64,000 bases of DNA, taken from NCBI GenBank assembly GCA_029256185.1, contig JAQSYI010000004.1:62001-126000 (forward strand). The letters run 5' to 3'. Made by a program: the position numbers and the translations under genes. This document shows, one piece after another, positions 1-9,429 of the stretch (position 1 is its first letter; each line of letters begins with the position of its first letter). Source of the stretch: Paenibacillaceae bacterium. GTDB taxonomy: Bacteria; Bacillota; Bacilli; Paenibacillales; NBRC-103111. The notes below the pieces were generated by a model. It was not told the origin of the DNA. It did no database searches and saw nothing but the letters and a program-made list of their open reading frames with translations.

Positions 1-2
1 CG

Positions 3-3000
3 GGTGCGCCGGTTGTTTATCTGGCCTTCCACGGCAACGGCAATATTGCCGTCATGAAGGACGGCTCGTGGCAATCCCTCAAGCCCTATGAGGCCAACCG
101 CTGGTACCGGTTCGATCTGGCCTTGGATGCGGCGGCGGGAGTATATGAGCTGTATATCGACGGGGAAGCGGTCGGCGCGCCCCTGGGGCTGATCGCTGCG
201 CTGGATGAGGTGAAGCAGGTCCAGTTCGGCATCTACGGGCAATCCGCGGGAAGCGCTTATTTTGACGATATCAATTATTACAGCTACAAGCCTGCAACCG
301 GTGTGGAGCTGGCAAGCCCGCCGCCGCAGCTGGCCATTGGGGATGCCGCTGCCCTGCAAGCCCGGATGATTCCGGCCAACGCCACCTTTAGCGCCGTCAC
401 CTGGACCAGCAGCGCTCCGGAAATCATCGGTGTGGATGAATTCGGCTTGGCCCGGGCGCTGGCGGCAGGAGAGGCCATAATCACCGTCACCGCACGGGAC
501 GGAGGCTACACAGCTTCGGCGGCCATACAGAGCTATGTGCAGGCTGCGGAAGGAATTATGCTTGATCCGTCCGCCTTCACGCTGCCGCTGGGATCGGACC
601 GCCTTCTGCAAGCCGCTGTGCTGCCGCCCAACGCCACCGATAAGAATGTGACCTGGAGCAGCAGCAATCCGGCAGTGGCCTATGTGAATGAAAGCGGACG
701 GGTCTATTCTGCAGGGCTGGGCACGGCGGTGATAACAGCGGCTGCTGCCGACGGATTGCATACGGCGCACAGCGAGGTAACCGTCGTTTCGCGCACGGTG
801 CAGGAGACGTATTATGTGGCTCCTGACGGGAACGACAGCAATCCTGGGACGCTCGCACAGCCTTTTCAGACCATCCAGAAGGCCCGGGATCTTATCCGCA
901 GTCAGAACGGCAATATGACGGGAGATATTGTCGTGTACCTGCGCGCAGGCAGCTACAACCAGCAGGAGACCCTGCTGTTCGACGAGCGGGATTCGGGGAG
1001 CAACGGATACCGGATTATCTACAGGGCGTATGAGGAAGAGAATCCGGTTATTGAGGGCGGCCGGCAAGTCACAGGCTGGACGCTGCATGATGGAGAGAGA
1101 GGGATCTACAAGGCTGCGGCGGGAGGAGAGCTGGAGACGCGGCAGCTGTATGTCAACGGCATCCGGGCCGTCCGCGCCAGAAGCCAGGGAGGACTGATCA
1201 ATCCGGTCCGCACGGAAACCGGCTACCTCTCCGATGACACCGCTCTGGCTGGCTGGGGCAATATCAGCGACCTGGAATTCGTGTTCAAGGCGGAATGGAC
1301 CAATCCCCGCAACGGTGTAGCATCGGTGGAGGAGGCCGGCGGGAAAGCGGTCATCACCATGAAGCAGCCGGGTTGGCGCTATGTGACCGTGCGTCCCTCC
1401 GTGGTCCATCCCTGGTATCTGGAGAACGCCTACGAGCTGCTGGATGAACCGGGAGAATGGTACCTGGACCGCAGTACGGATACCTTCTACTACATGCCCC
1501 GGCCGGGAGAGAATATGGCTTTCGCCCATGTGGTGGCTCCGGTGGTGGAGGAGCTGGTCAAGGTAGAGGGCAGCTCTCTGGACGCTCCGGTGCATGACAT
1601 TTCATTCGAGGGACTGACCTTCTCCTATACCACCTGGCTGCGTCCCAGCTCGGATATGGGCCATGCGGACGCCCAGAACAATCTGCTGCGCTACGGCATC
1701 GACACGCTGCCGATCTCGGCGGTAACCGTACAGCGGGCCGACCATATCCGGTTTCTTGGCAATACCTTTTCCAAGCTGGGCATTATGGGGCTGAAGATGG
1801 TCAACGGCGTCCAGGAAAGTCTGATTCAAGGCAACCGCTTCTTCGATATTTCCGGTGGCGCCATCAATATCGGCGATCCCACCAAGCTGGACCCGGAAAT
1901 ATCCAATCCCTCCGATCCGCGCAAGTGGATTGTCAATGTAGATATTCTGAACAACTATATTCACCATATCGGGGTGGATTACCGCTCCTCTGCGGCGATT
2001 GGGGTGGCGTTCCCGGTGGATATGGATATCAGCCATAACGAGATATTCGATGTGCCCTATGACGGCATCACCATCGGCTACGGCTTGGCTCATGTGAAGA
2101 CCTCCACGCTGCGCAACGCCAGGATTCAGCATAATTTCATTCACGACATCATGGGCGAGGAAATTTATGACGGCGGCGCTATCTATACTCTGGGCGGGAC
2201 GGGGGCATCCGCTGAAGCGCCCAATCTGATTACGGACAATTATATCCGCAATCAGATGAACCGGTACGGCGCCATCTACAACGATCAGGGCTCCTCCTTC
2301 TGGCACAGCGAGCGCAATGTGGTGGATCTGAGCGAAACGCCCGTCTGGGATGAAATTTTCCCTGCCACCTGGGGATTTGTCAACGGCGTGCTGGAGAGCC
2401 ATCATATCACCTTCAACAATAATTACGCGACTACCGAAGAGGTGAAGGTGGTGGGGGTGAACAGCTCCGTTGCCAATACCCATGTGTATCCCGATGCCCA
2501 GTGGCCTCAGGCTGCGCTTGATATCATTGCCCAGGCGGGACTTCAACCGGCTTATGAGGGGCTGAAGGGAGATACCCCGGAACGGATTGCAGTTCCATCC
2601 AAGCTTCAACTGGAGACTGGGGACACCTATGCGCTCCAGGTATCCGCCGTGACAGGCAAGGATGAGCCGGTGGATCTGTCCGTGACCACCGTAACGTACA
2701 GCACCGGCAATCCGGCAGTAGCCGTGGTGGACGGGACGGGTCTGGTTGAAGCCATCGGTCCCGGCTCCGCCGTGATTACGGTCCATGCGCTGTATGACGG
2801 CGTGCTGAAGCATAAGAAGGTGCCGGTTTATGTGGATGACCAGTTTGACCGGCTGCAGGTGTACTATGCGGAGAACAAAACGAAGAACCTCATCGGCGAA
2901 GAGCTGTCCATGGTATTGGGCGGCACAATGGCCCTGAAGACAGAGGCGCTCTCGCTCTACGGACAGAAGCTGGAAATGCCTGCTCTGTCCTTCGCCAGCA

Positions 3001-3749
3001 GCAATCCGGCGGCAGCGCAGATTGACAGTCAGGGCGTGTTGACGGTAACAGGCATCGGCACTGCCGAGATCACTGTATCCGCCATGGTGGAGGGGGTGCT
3101 GCGGACCCGCGTAATCGCCTTCAGCTCCAACCAGTACGGCGATCCTGCCGGGCTGCTCTATGACCCTTACTCTCTGGAGGACGTGATCGCCGATGACAGC
3201 CGGTGGTACGTCTATGCCACCGGCGGAGGAGGCAGCCTTACCGCGGAGGAGGGGAGCCTGACTATTTCCACGCCGGGAGGCTTCGCCTCCTATCAGGGAG
3301 AGCAGTTCCAGGATGAGCTTTTCACCATGGATCTCAAGATCAACGGCACCGGCGGCTGGCCCTCCCTGGCGCTGCGCAACCAGCGTTGGGACCGGGCGTT
3401 CACCTCGGCCGACAATTCCCTGTATCTGATTTGCTTCAAGCCCGACGTGATCGAGCTGCACCGCTTCAACAACGGCGAGCGCACGGTGATCTACGGCAAT
3501 GTGCCGGGCTACACCAGTATCGGGGGGAATGCCGCTCCCAACCAGAACCTTCCCTTCAATGAGGTTCGGCGGGTTCAGGCGGGAGCGGTCAACGAAGCCG
3601 GCGGCGTCCGTCTGATCGTCAATATCGACGGAGTCAATATCTTCTATTTCCTGGATACGGCGGCGGAGCGGCTGGAGAGCCCGGGTTATTTCGGATTATA
3701 TGCCCGCTCCGGCAGCATGACGCTGATCGATCCCCAATTGCAGGAGTAG
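3..3749 (+). CDS. Big2/beta-helix surface or secreted polysaccharide-active protein, 5' truncated
   Basis: The reading frame is open to the left edge, so the N-terminus and any signal peptide lie outside the window; 1248 residues are visible. Two bacterial Ig-like (Big2) repeats lie around nt 300-535 and 555-790, each with the typical TWSSSNPAVA-type core. A right-handed parallel beta-helix region of pectate-lyase or DUF1565 type starts near nt 815 (YYVAPDGNDSNPGT) and runs to about nt 2500, rich in N-N-Y and H-N-x-I rungs. Two further Big2-like repeats follow (about 2590-2850 and 2930-3125), then a concanavalin/LamG-like C-terminal module to 3749. The architecture suggests an extracellular enzyme or binding protein acting on plant or microbial polysaccharide. 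The three genes downstream on the same strand are also carbohydrate or ester hydrolase types. Exact substrate is unknown. Confidence 0.8.
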   Translation, partial: GAPVVYLAFHGNGNIAVMKDGSWQSLKPYEANRWYRFDLALDAAAGVYELYIDGEAVGAPLGLIAALDEVKQVQFGIYGQSAGSAYFDDINYYSYKPATGVELASPPPQLAIGDAAALQARMIPANATFSAVTWTSSAPEIIGVDEFGLARALAAGEAIITVTARDGGYTASAAIQSYVQAAEGIMLDPSAFTLPLGSDRLLQAAVLPPNATDKNVTWSSSNPAVAYVNESGRVYSAGLGTAVITAAAADGLHTAHSEVTVVSRTVQETYYVAPDGNDSNPGTLAQPFQTIQKARDLIRSQNGNMTGDIVVYLRAGSYNQQETLLFDERDSGSNGYRIIYRAYEEENPVIEGGRQVTGWTLHDGERGIYKAAAGGELETRQLYVNGIRAVRARSQGGLINPVRTETGYLSDDTALAGWGNISDLEFVFKAEWTNPRNGVASVEEAGGKAVITMKQPGWRYVTVRPSVVHPWYLENAYELLDEPGEWYLDRSTDTFYYMPRPGENMAFAHVVAPVVEELVKVEGSSLDAPVHDISFEGLTFSYTTWLRPSSDMGHADAQNNLLRYGIDTLPISAVTVQRADHIRFLGNTFSKLGIMGLKMVNGVQESLIQGNRFFDISGGAINIGDPTKLDPEISNPSDPRKWIVNVDILNNYIHHIGVDYRSSAAIGVAFPVDMDISHNEIFDVPYDGITIGYGLAHVKTSTLRNARIQHNFIHDIMGEEIYDGGAIYTLGGTGASAEAPNLITDNYIRNQMNRYGAIYNDQGSSFWHSERNVVDLSETPVWDEIFPATWGFVNGVLESHHITFNNNYATTEEVKVVGVNSSVANTHVYPDAQWPQAALDIIAQAGLQPAYEGLKGDTPERIAVPSKLQLETGDTYALQVSAVTGKDEPVDLSVTTVTYSTGNPAVAVVDGTGLVEAIGPGSAVITVHALYDGVLKHKKVPVYVDDQFDRLQVYYAENKTKNLIGEELSMVLGGTMALKTEALSLYGQKLEMPALSFASSNPAAAQIDSQGVLTVTGIGTAEITVSAMVEGVLRTRVIAFSSNQYGDPAGLLYDPYSLEDVIADDSRWYVYATGGGGSLTAEEGSLTISTPGGFASYQGEQFQDELFTMDLKINGTGGWPSLALRNQRWDRAFTSADNSLYLICFKPDVIELHRFNNGERTVIYGNVPGYTSIGGNAAPNQNLPFNEVRRVQAGAVNEAGGVRLIVNIDGVNIFYFLDTAAERLESPGYFGLYARSGSMTLIDPQLQE

Positions 3750-3766
3750 CTTCCTCCCTCGCGCAG

Positions 3767-3809
3767 GGAACCGGCATACGGCAAAAAGCATGATGCCGCC
3801 GCCGGTTCC
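3767..3809. terminator. Inverted repeat after the surface-protein gene, possible terminator
   Basis: Nine-base arms GGAACCGGC (3767-3775) and GCCGGTTCC (3801-3809) enclose a further short CGGC/GCCG pairing. It lies 18 bases after the stop codon. There is no strong T-run, so termination efficiency is uncertain. Confidence 0.4.
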
Positions 3810-3883
3810 TCTTGCCGGAGGGAACTGAAATCACGTTATATACGAAAAATCCATCAATAAATCCAATAAAAGTAAATTAAATC

Positions 3884-3905
3884 GTTGTATACTAAGGTAT
3901 ATACG
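3884..3905 (+). promoter_or_regulatory. Candidate -10 and palindrome upstream of the hydrolase gene
   Basis: A TATACT hexamer at 3888-3893 lies in an imperfect palindrome made of GTATAC and GTATATAC separated by four bases, in an A+T-rich stretch just ahead of the AGGAGG of the next gene. It could be a promoter covered by a repressor site. No matching -35 was convincing. Confidence 0.3.
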
Positions 3906-3925
3906 TCTGTCCAGCAGGAGGCATC

Positions 3926-4978
3926 ATGTTCAATTATGGGATGACTTACCGTGAAGCGGTTAACGCCGCCAATCCTTACAGAGTACGGGAGGAGCGGGAG
4001 CTTGCTGATTTTATTGCCCGCTCCAGACAGGAGGCGGAGCGGGACAGAACGGCGTACTTCCAGCCGGACTGTTCCTCGGAGGGGGCGTATACCCGCTCCT
4101 CAACCGCTTACCGGGAGGATCTGGTCCGCATGCTGGGATGGCCCTTATGCGGAATGGCGGAGCAGCGGGAGACGCCGGAGGCCGTTGCAGCCCATGTGGC
4201 CCGGGAAGCGCTGTGCGACATCTGGAGGCTGGAGATTGCCGCGGCTCGGGGGCTGACTTTGTACGGCCTGCTTTTTTTGCCTCCGTCATCCGGTCCTCAT
4301 CACCTTGTGGTTGTCCAGCATGGAGGCTCGGGGACGCCGGAGTGGTGCGCGGGCTTTAACGGCGAGAGCAATTACAACGGATTCATCGCCCGCTGCTTGC
4401 AGCAGGGCCGGGCGGTGTTCGCTCCCCAGCTGTACCTGTGGGCGCCGGAGCATGGGACCCAGAAGGACCGGGCGGGCAGAGACAGCCAGTTAAAGCAGTT
4501 GGGCGGTTCCTTGGCCGCACTGGAAATCTTCAAGCTGAGGCGGGGGATCGATTATCTGCTGTCCCGCCCCGATATAATAGGAGAGAAGCTGGTGATGGCC
4601 GGGCTGTCCTACGGCGGGTTCTATACTTTGTTTACTGCTGCGGTGGACCTGCGGATCAAGGGGGCGCTGGTATCCTGTTTCGTCAACGACCGGTTCCGCT
4701 ACGACTGGCCGGACTGGACATGGTTCAATGCAGGCAGGACTCTGCTGGATGCGGAGATTGCCGCGCTGATCTGTCCCCGGCCGCTGTTTCTGGAGCTGGG
4801 TTCGGAAGACGAGCTGTTCGGCGCAGATACGGGAGTGCGGGAGGCGGAGAAGATTGGGCAATGGTATGCCCGTCTGGGATGCCAAGGAAGGTTCCGCACC
4901 AAGGTATTCCAAGGCATGCATGAGTTTGATAAGGAAGACGATGGCCTTCAGTTTTTGCTGGGGCTGCAGGATGGTTAA
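3926..4978 (+). CDS. alpha/beta hydrolase (dienelactone hydrolase/acetyl-esterase-like)
   Basis: A 350-residue cytoplasmic alpha/beta hydrolase with no signal peptide. The nucleophile elbow is GLSYGGFY (Ser in G-x-S-x-G-G); an acidic residue follows in LELGSEDELFG, and a late GMHEFD supplies the probable catalytic His. The VVQHGGSGTPEW segment fits the oxyanion-hole strand. The start follows a strong AGGAGG with six-base spacing. It lies 68 bases before an SGNH hydrolase gene on the same strand, suggesting co-transcription and a role in deacylating imported or surface glycans. The family is broad (acetyl-xylan esterase, dienelactone hydrolase, peptidase-like), so the substrate is not fixed by sequence. 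Confidence 0.75.
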   Translation: MFNYGMTYREAVNAANPYRVREERELADFIARSRQEAERDRTAYFQPDCSSEGAYTRSSTAYREDLVRMLGWPLCGMAEQRETPEAVAAHVAREALCDIWRLEIAAARGLTLYGLLFLPPSSGPHHLVVVQHGGSGTPEWCAGFNGESNYNGFIARCLQQGRAVFAPQLYLWAPEHGTQKDRAGRDSQLKQLGGSLAALEIFKLRRGIDYLLSRPDIIGEKLVMAGLSYGGFYTLFTAAVDLRIKGALVSCFVNDRFRYDWPDWTWFNAGRTLLDAEIAALICPRPLFLELGSEDELFGADTGVREAEKIGQWYARLGCQGRFRTKVFQGMHEFDKEDDGLQFLLGLQDG

Positions 4979-5045
4979 GCGGCTGGAAGCAGTGAACGGC
5001 AGTTTGTCGGCATAACCGAACGAATCAAACATTGGGGTTGGAGAA

Positions 5046-6062
5046 ATGGAGCGTTTATACACATACGAGGACCAGGCTTTTGAGTTTGAAGGCAGCATAT
5101 CGGTGGAGCGGCTTGGAGAGCTGGTCCGGCCCTGGCGCATTCCCTGTGAGCAGGGGGATTTTTTCCCGGAGCTTTATATGGAAGGCAGAGGCGCCAGCTG
5201 CAGCGGGGTGAGGCTGGTCTTTGCCACGGATGCGGAGCGGGCGGCATTGGAGCTGGCGGATGTGAGGGAAGGCATGCGCATGGACCTGTATTGCGGTGGC
5301 CGCATGGTGGAAACGATGGAGGCGCAGGAGGGGCAGACCCGCTTCCCTCTGGAGCTGGGCCGGGGATACAAGCAAGTGGCCATCTGGTTGGATCAGCGGT
5401 ATCAGGCGTCCGTCCGGGGCATCTGGGCCGATGAACGGAGCCGGGTCCGCAGACTGGACAACACGCAGAAGAAGTGGATTCATTACGGCAGTTCCATCAG
5501 CCAGGCCGGTTCGGCGCAGTCGCCGTCCATGATCTGGGCGGCAATAGCGGCAAGAGAAGCGGGCCTGAACCTGACCAATCTGGGCTTTGGCGGCAGATGC
5601 ATTCTTGCTCCCATGATGGGCAGACTCATCCGCGATCTGCCCTGTGATCTGATTACATTGAAGCTGGGCATCAATGTTCATGGCGGCAGGCTGGGCGAGC
5701 TTACCTATACCGCCAATGCCATCGGCCTGATTGCCCTGATCCGTGAGAAGCATCCGGACACGCCGCTGCTCGTTATCTCGCCGGTGTTCGGAACCTACCG
5801 CGAGGAGGACCGGGTGATCGAGCGGGGACTGACCCTTCAGGAGATGCGGACAGAGCTTGAGCAGGTGGTTCAGACGTTCCGGCGGCATGGTGACCGGCAT
5901 ATGGATTATCTGAGCGGCCTGGACCTGTTCGGGGAGGCGGAGGCGGATTTGCTGCCGGATGGCCTGCATCCCAATGCCCTGGCGCAGCCGCTGATCGCTT
6001 CGCGCATTCTGCCGCATCTGAAGCGGCTGACGGAAGACGGTTCCGGGTTCCTGCCCCAATAA
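5046..6062 (+). CDS. SGNH/GDSL-type hydrolase with N-terminal beta-sandwich domain
   Basis: This 338-residue protein has an N-terminal region (about residues 1-140) resembling the beta-sandwich found before SGNH domains. The catalytic part carries block I GSSIS (nucleophile Ser), block II GFGG, block III GIN (Asn of the oxyanion hole) and block V DGLHPN (Asp-x-x-His). All four blocks are intact, so it is probably active as an esterase or deacetylase. No signal peptide is visible. It sits between the alpha/beta hydrolase and the YetA-like gene, which supports a role in carbohydrate ester removal. The ribosome site is modest (GGAG close to the ATG). Confidence 0.8.
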   Translation: MERLYTYEDQAFEFEGSISVERLGELVRPWRIPCEQGDFFPELYMEGRGASCSGVRLVFATDAERAALELADVREGMRMDLYCGGRMVETMEAQEGQTRFPLELGRGYKQVAIWLDQRYQASVRGIWADERSRVRRLDNTQKKWIHYGSSISQAGSAQSPSMIWAAIAAREAGLNLTNLGFGGRCILAPMMGRLIRDLPCDLITLKLGINVHGGRLGELTYTANAIGLIALIREKHPDTPLLVISPVFGTYREEDRVIERGLTLQEMRTELEQVVQTFRRHGDRHMDYLSGLDLFGEAEADLLPDGLHPNALAQPLIASRILPHLKRLTEDGSGFLPQ

Positions 6063-6127
6063 TGCTTTTCATCGCCGGCAGCGTCTTGCGACCTGCGATC
6101 ATAACGAATCCAAGGAAGGTAGCGCAT

Positions 6128-8338
6128 ATGATTAAGCTTCATTTTGAAAAGCTGTCCCGTTATGCCCGTTCCGGAGAATTTGTGGAATGCTCAGTCCCTT
6201 TTGCGATTGGCAAGCTTACTGACGCAGCCAAAGTGCTCATATCCCATGGAGACCGCTGCTTCCGCCCCCAGACGGCCGTTTGCGCCCGGTGGGAGGACGG
6301 CTCCATCAAGTGGCTGCATCTGTCGTTTTTGGCGGAGCTGCCGGCCAATGCGGCCGCAGATTATTACTTGACCACTGAGGATATCCCTCCCAATTGCCAA
6401 TTGCCTTCGATTGAAGCGGACTTGGCATCCCGGACTGTAGATACGGGCGCATTGCATGCCGTTCTCGCCGGGAAGGGAAGCTCCTGCCTGTTCAAGGAGC
6501 TTGGCTGCGCGGACTTTGTCTTCTCCGGCTTCGAGCTGGCGGGACCGTTTCTTGTCTCAGGGGGAAATTCATATACGGTCCGGCTGGAGGAGGATTGGAA
6601 GCTTAGCGGGCACGGTCCCTTCCGGGTTATTGCGGAGAATCAAGGCAGGCATTATGACGAAAAGGGCAACAGTCTGTTCAGCTTTCACGTGAGGCTGCAT
6701 TTTACGGCGGGCCATCCCTGGTTTCAGCTGGAATACCGGTTTATTCACAAGGAAGAGGCGGCGGAGCTGCCGCTGGAGGCCCTTTTCTTTTTGGTCCGCG
6801 AGCATGATGCAGGAGCGAAGACGGCGTTGTGCATCTCCAATTATGCCTCGGACATTGTCCGGGGAAGCGGGGAGACGGAAGTTTACAAGCTGATCGATGC
6901 GGAGTACCTGCTGTATGATGCCAATGAGCAGGCTCCTCAAACACTTTACGGCACTTTTTTGGCGGATTGGACGAATGGGGAGAAGGGAATATGCGCCACT
7001 GTTTATCAAGCCCACCAGAACTTCCCCAAGGCGCTGCGGGCCGGCCCGTTTGGCCTGGAGGTATCCTTGATGCCCGCCTCACATGCACCGGTTCATGTGC
7101 TTCAGGGCATGTCCAAGACCCACTCCATCTTTCTTCATCTGCATGACCCCCGTGTTGAGTTCAGCGAATTGAATATCCGCTCTTTGCAGATGCAGCTTCC
7201 CGACCGTCCGGTGCTGGAGCCTGCCGTATACCGTGAAGCGGGGGTAACGGAGGACATCCATATGGACGCCTTGGCGCCCCGGGTGGAAGCCCATCTCATG
7301 TCCCGCGCGGACGCAACGGGCAGCGCTTACGGGATGCTCTGCTGGGGAGACGTGCCGGACCTTGGCTATACCAGACAAGGGAGAGGACAAGGGCGGCTGG
7401 TATGGACCAACAACGAATACGATTATCCCCATGCCTGCTTCCTGATGTATGTCCGCACGGGTGAACGCCGTTATCTGGATATGCTGGCTGCAGCGGCGCG
7501 CCACTGGATGGATGTGGATATTTGCCACTACAGCGCCGACCCCCTCCGCCAAGGGGCGCAAATTGTCCACAGCGCCAATCATGTCACCGAGAGAGCGGTG
7601 CCCAGTCATGAATGGGTGGAGGGGCTGCTGGATTATTATCATCTTACGGGAGAAATGCGGGGACTGGAGCTTGCACTGGGGATTGGAGAAAATGTGCTGC
7701 GGCTGCTGGAAACCCCGATGTTTCAGAACAAAGGGGAGATCAATGCCCGGGAAACAGGCTGGGCGCTGCGCTCCCTGACAGCGCTGTATGTGGAGACGCA
7801 TGACGAGAAGTGGCTGTCCAAATGCGAATGGATTGTTGGACATTTTACGGAATGGAGGGAAGAGCTCGGCGGTTGGCTTGCGCCCTACACGGATCATACG
7901 GCCATCCGGGTGCCGTTCATGATTTCTGTGGCGGCAGGCAGTCTGATGCGCTATTACCGCGTGCGTCCCGCCGGGCATATCCGCGGGATGATCCTGGCGG
8001 CCATGGACGATCTGCTGGAGAACGCGCTGCTGCCCTCCGGGCTGTTCTACTACAAGGAATTGCCCAGTCTGCGGCGGATCAGTCTGAATCCTATTGTTCT
8101 CGAAGCGCTGGCCTATGCTTATGAACTAAGCGGGGATGCCCGCTATGTAGAGGCTGGAATTCCGCTGTTTGAGGCCATCCTGGCCAAATCGGATTCATCG
8201 GGCGGGGGCAAGACCATTATGGAGGACGCCCTGGTCTGCAGCGGAGCGGGCTCCAAGGTGTTTGCCCAATCCCATTTGCCCACCGCTATTTTTGCCAAGG
8301 CGCTGGAGCAGTCCGGGAAGATAGACCGGATAAGATGA
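6128..8338 (+). CDS. YetA/PcRGLX-like RIFT-barrel and (alpha/alpha)-barrel protein, putative exo-lyase
   Basis: A 736-residue protein. A longer frame begins at 6062, overlapping the previous stop, but AAGGAAGG ahead of the ATG at 6128 and the natural N-terminus MIKLHFEKLS favour 6128. The N-terminal part resembles the RIFT-barrel of the YetA/exo-rhamnogalacturonan-lyase group (FAIGKLTDA, then CARWEDGSIKWLHLSF). The C-terminal half, from about residue 400, has the helical-barrel look of glycan lyases (DYPHACFLMYVRTGERRYLD, HEWVEGLLDYYHLTGE). A role as an intracellular exo-acting polysaccharide lyase is inferred from the family; most bacterial members, including B. subtilis YetA, lack a proven activity. 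Last gene of the carbohydrate group, followed by a clear terminator. Confidence 0.7.
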   Translation: MIKLHFEKLSRYARSGEFVECSVPFAIGKLTDAAKVLISHGDRCFRPQTAVCARWEDGSIKWLHLSFLAELPANAAADYYLTTEDIPPNCQLPSIEADLASRTVDTGALHAVLAGKGSSCLFKELGCADFVFSGFELAGPFLVSGGNSYTVRLEEDWKLSGHGPFRVIAENQGRHYDEKGNSLFSFHVRLHFTAGHPWFQLEYRFIHKEEAAELPLEALFFLVREHDAGAKTALCISNYASDIVRGSGETEVYKLIDAEYLLYDANEQAPQTLYGTFLADWTNGEKGICATVYQAHQNFPKALRAGPFGLEVSLMPASHAPVHVLQGMSKTHSIFLHLHDPRVEFSELNIRSLQMQLPDRPVLEPAVYREAGVTEDIHMDALAPRVEAHLMSRADATGSAYGMLCWGDVPDLGYTRQGRGQGRLVWTNNEYDYPHACFLMYVRTGERRYLDMLAAAARHWMDVDICHYSADPLRQGAQIVHSANHVTERAVPSHEWVEGLLDYYHLTGEMRGLELALGIGENVLRLLETPMFQNKGEINARETGWALRSLTALYVETHDEKWLSKCEWIVGHFTEWREELGGWLAPYTDHTAIRVPFMISVAAGSLMRYYRVRPAGHIRGMILAAMDDLLENALLPSGLFYYKELPSLRRISLNPIVLEALAYAYELSGDARYVEAGIPLFEAILAKSDSSGGGKTIMEDALVCSGAGSKVFAQSHLPTAIFAKALEQSGKIDRIR

Positions 8339-8347
8339 CCACATACA

Positions 8348-8394
8348 AGAAGCCTCTCAAACCACTGCCAAGGTGGAAGGGAGGCTTCTTTTTT
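8348..8394 (+). terminator. Rho-independent terminator after the YetA-like gene
   Basis: Nine-base arms AGAAGCCTC (8348-8356) and GAGGCTTCT (8381-8389) run directly into a T-run ending at 8394. It lies ten bases after the stop codon. Confidence 0.85.
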
Positions 8395-8451
8395 GAAGGT
8401 ATATAACCAGGCTATAGTGTTCACCAAATTGGTATTGAGACGACCTTCGAA

Positions 8452-8700
8452 AATAAGGGAAGGATGTTTCCTCTATTGTCCCAGCCGTGGGCTGATTTTC
8501 TGGAATAAGGGAACGTATTTTCCCTTATTGTCATTTTTAGAGCCCGTTTTGGGCGGCTTGGAAGGAGATAAGGGAAAAAGGAGGGTCTTATTTCCCGGAA
8601 ATGATCTCCTGTCTGAGCAATAACTGAAAAACCAGGGCCTTATTTCTAGGCCTTTTCCTGACGCCAGGCATGTTAGCAAATTAACGAAGGAAGGCATATG
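8452..8700. repeat. Dispersed multi-unit repeat, copy 1
   Basis: Units beginning with AATAAGGGA-like words start at 8452, 8504, 8567 and 8619 (spacing 52, 63, 52). The second unit holds the hairpin AATAAGGGAA...TTCCCTTATT. The block matches 17075-17400 in sequence and spacing and in the same orientation. An ORF of about 57 codons runs through both copies, but replacement differences outnumber silent ones, so it is treated as DNA or RNA structure, not a gene. The rest of the 8395-8733 gap holds nothing recognisable. Confidence 0.85.
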
Positions 8701-8733
8701 ACGCGAGACCACTAAAGGGGGGCCATCAACCCA

Positions 8734-9429
8734 TCAACCCATTAGCGCCGCTCTGTACTGCTGCAGCCGCTCCGGCTCGCTCTGCCGCTGGTCCCTCGGG
8801 ATATCGATAGCGAATTGCCGGACTATTGACAGCGGCGGTCCTGCAAGCACATGGACCGTGTCCGCCAATTGCAGCGCTTCATCCGGATCATGGGTGACGA
8901 GGAGAATCGTTCTGCTCCCTTTGTCTCCATACTCCAGCACCTGCCGGAACAGCGTCTGCTTCAGCGCATGATGGAGCCCCTTGAAGGGCTCATCCAACAA
9001 CAGGACGCTTCCGCCGTATGCCAGAGCTCTGGCGATGCTGACCCGCTGCTTCATGCCGCCGCTTAGCTCATCAGGGTAGGCGAGGGCGAACTCCGCCAGC
9101 TCCACCCGTTCAAGCTCTCTTAGGGCAAGAGAGTCCGCTTCCTTGCGGGGCATGGCGCTCTCCAGAACCAGCCGGATATTCTCCTGCACGTTCAGCCAGG
9201 GCAGCAGTCGGTGCTCCTGGAAGACAAAGGAGAAGCTCTCCTCACGCACACCCTGCAGCTCTCCCCCGTCAGGTTCGGTAAGACCGGCCAGCAGGTGGAG
9301 CAAGGTGGTTTTGCCGCAGCCGGAGGGCCCGAACAGACAATGAACGCGGCCGGGCTGGAAACCGATGCTGAATTCCCGCATCACTTCCAACCGGTTGTAA
9401 CGCTTGCTGATGCCGTTAAGGCTAAGCAT
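8734..9429 (-). CDS. ABC transporter ATP-binding protein, NitT/TauT (SsuB/TauB) type
   Basis: A 231-residue nucleotide-binding subunit: Walker A GPSGCGKTT, Q-loop FVFQEHRLLPW, signature LSGGM, Walker B VLLLDEPF and the H-loop LVTHD are all intact. The Q-loop wording is typical of the nitrate/sulfonate/taurine importer family. The gene overlaps the permease gene by eight bases and is last in a three-gene minus-strand operon (binding protein, permease, ATPase). The operon promoter overlaps a Fur-like box, so the substrate may relate to iron limitation; the sequence alone does not identify it. Confidence 0.9.
   Translation of the reverse strand: MLSLNGISKRYNRLEVMREFSIGFQPGRVHCLFGPSGCGKTTLLHLLAGLTEPDGGELQGVREESFSFVFQEHRLLPWLNVQENIRLVLESAMPRKEADSLALRELERVELAEFALAYPDELSGGMKQRVSIARALAYGGSVLLLDEPFKGLHHALKQTLFRQVLEYGDKGSRTILLVTHDPDEALQLADTVHVLAGPPLSIVRQFAIDIPRDQRQSEPERLQQYRAALMG

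Noticed and set aside
1602-3461. Long antisense ORF (619 codons) opposite the surface-protein gene
   Set aside because: Product has no family features, and the plus strand encodes clear Big2 and beta-helix domains. Long antisense frames are common in GC-rich DNA.
5055-6059. Antisense ORF of 334 codons opposite the SGNH hydrolase
   Set aside because: All SGNH blocks are on the plus strand; no ribosome site or domain supports the antisense frame.
8393-8623. ORF through repeat copy 1, with a similar ORF at 17064-17246
   Set aside because: Comparing the two copies over 57 codons, amino acid-changing differences outnumber silent ones (about 13 to 8), so the DNA, not a protein, seems to be conserved.
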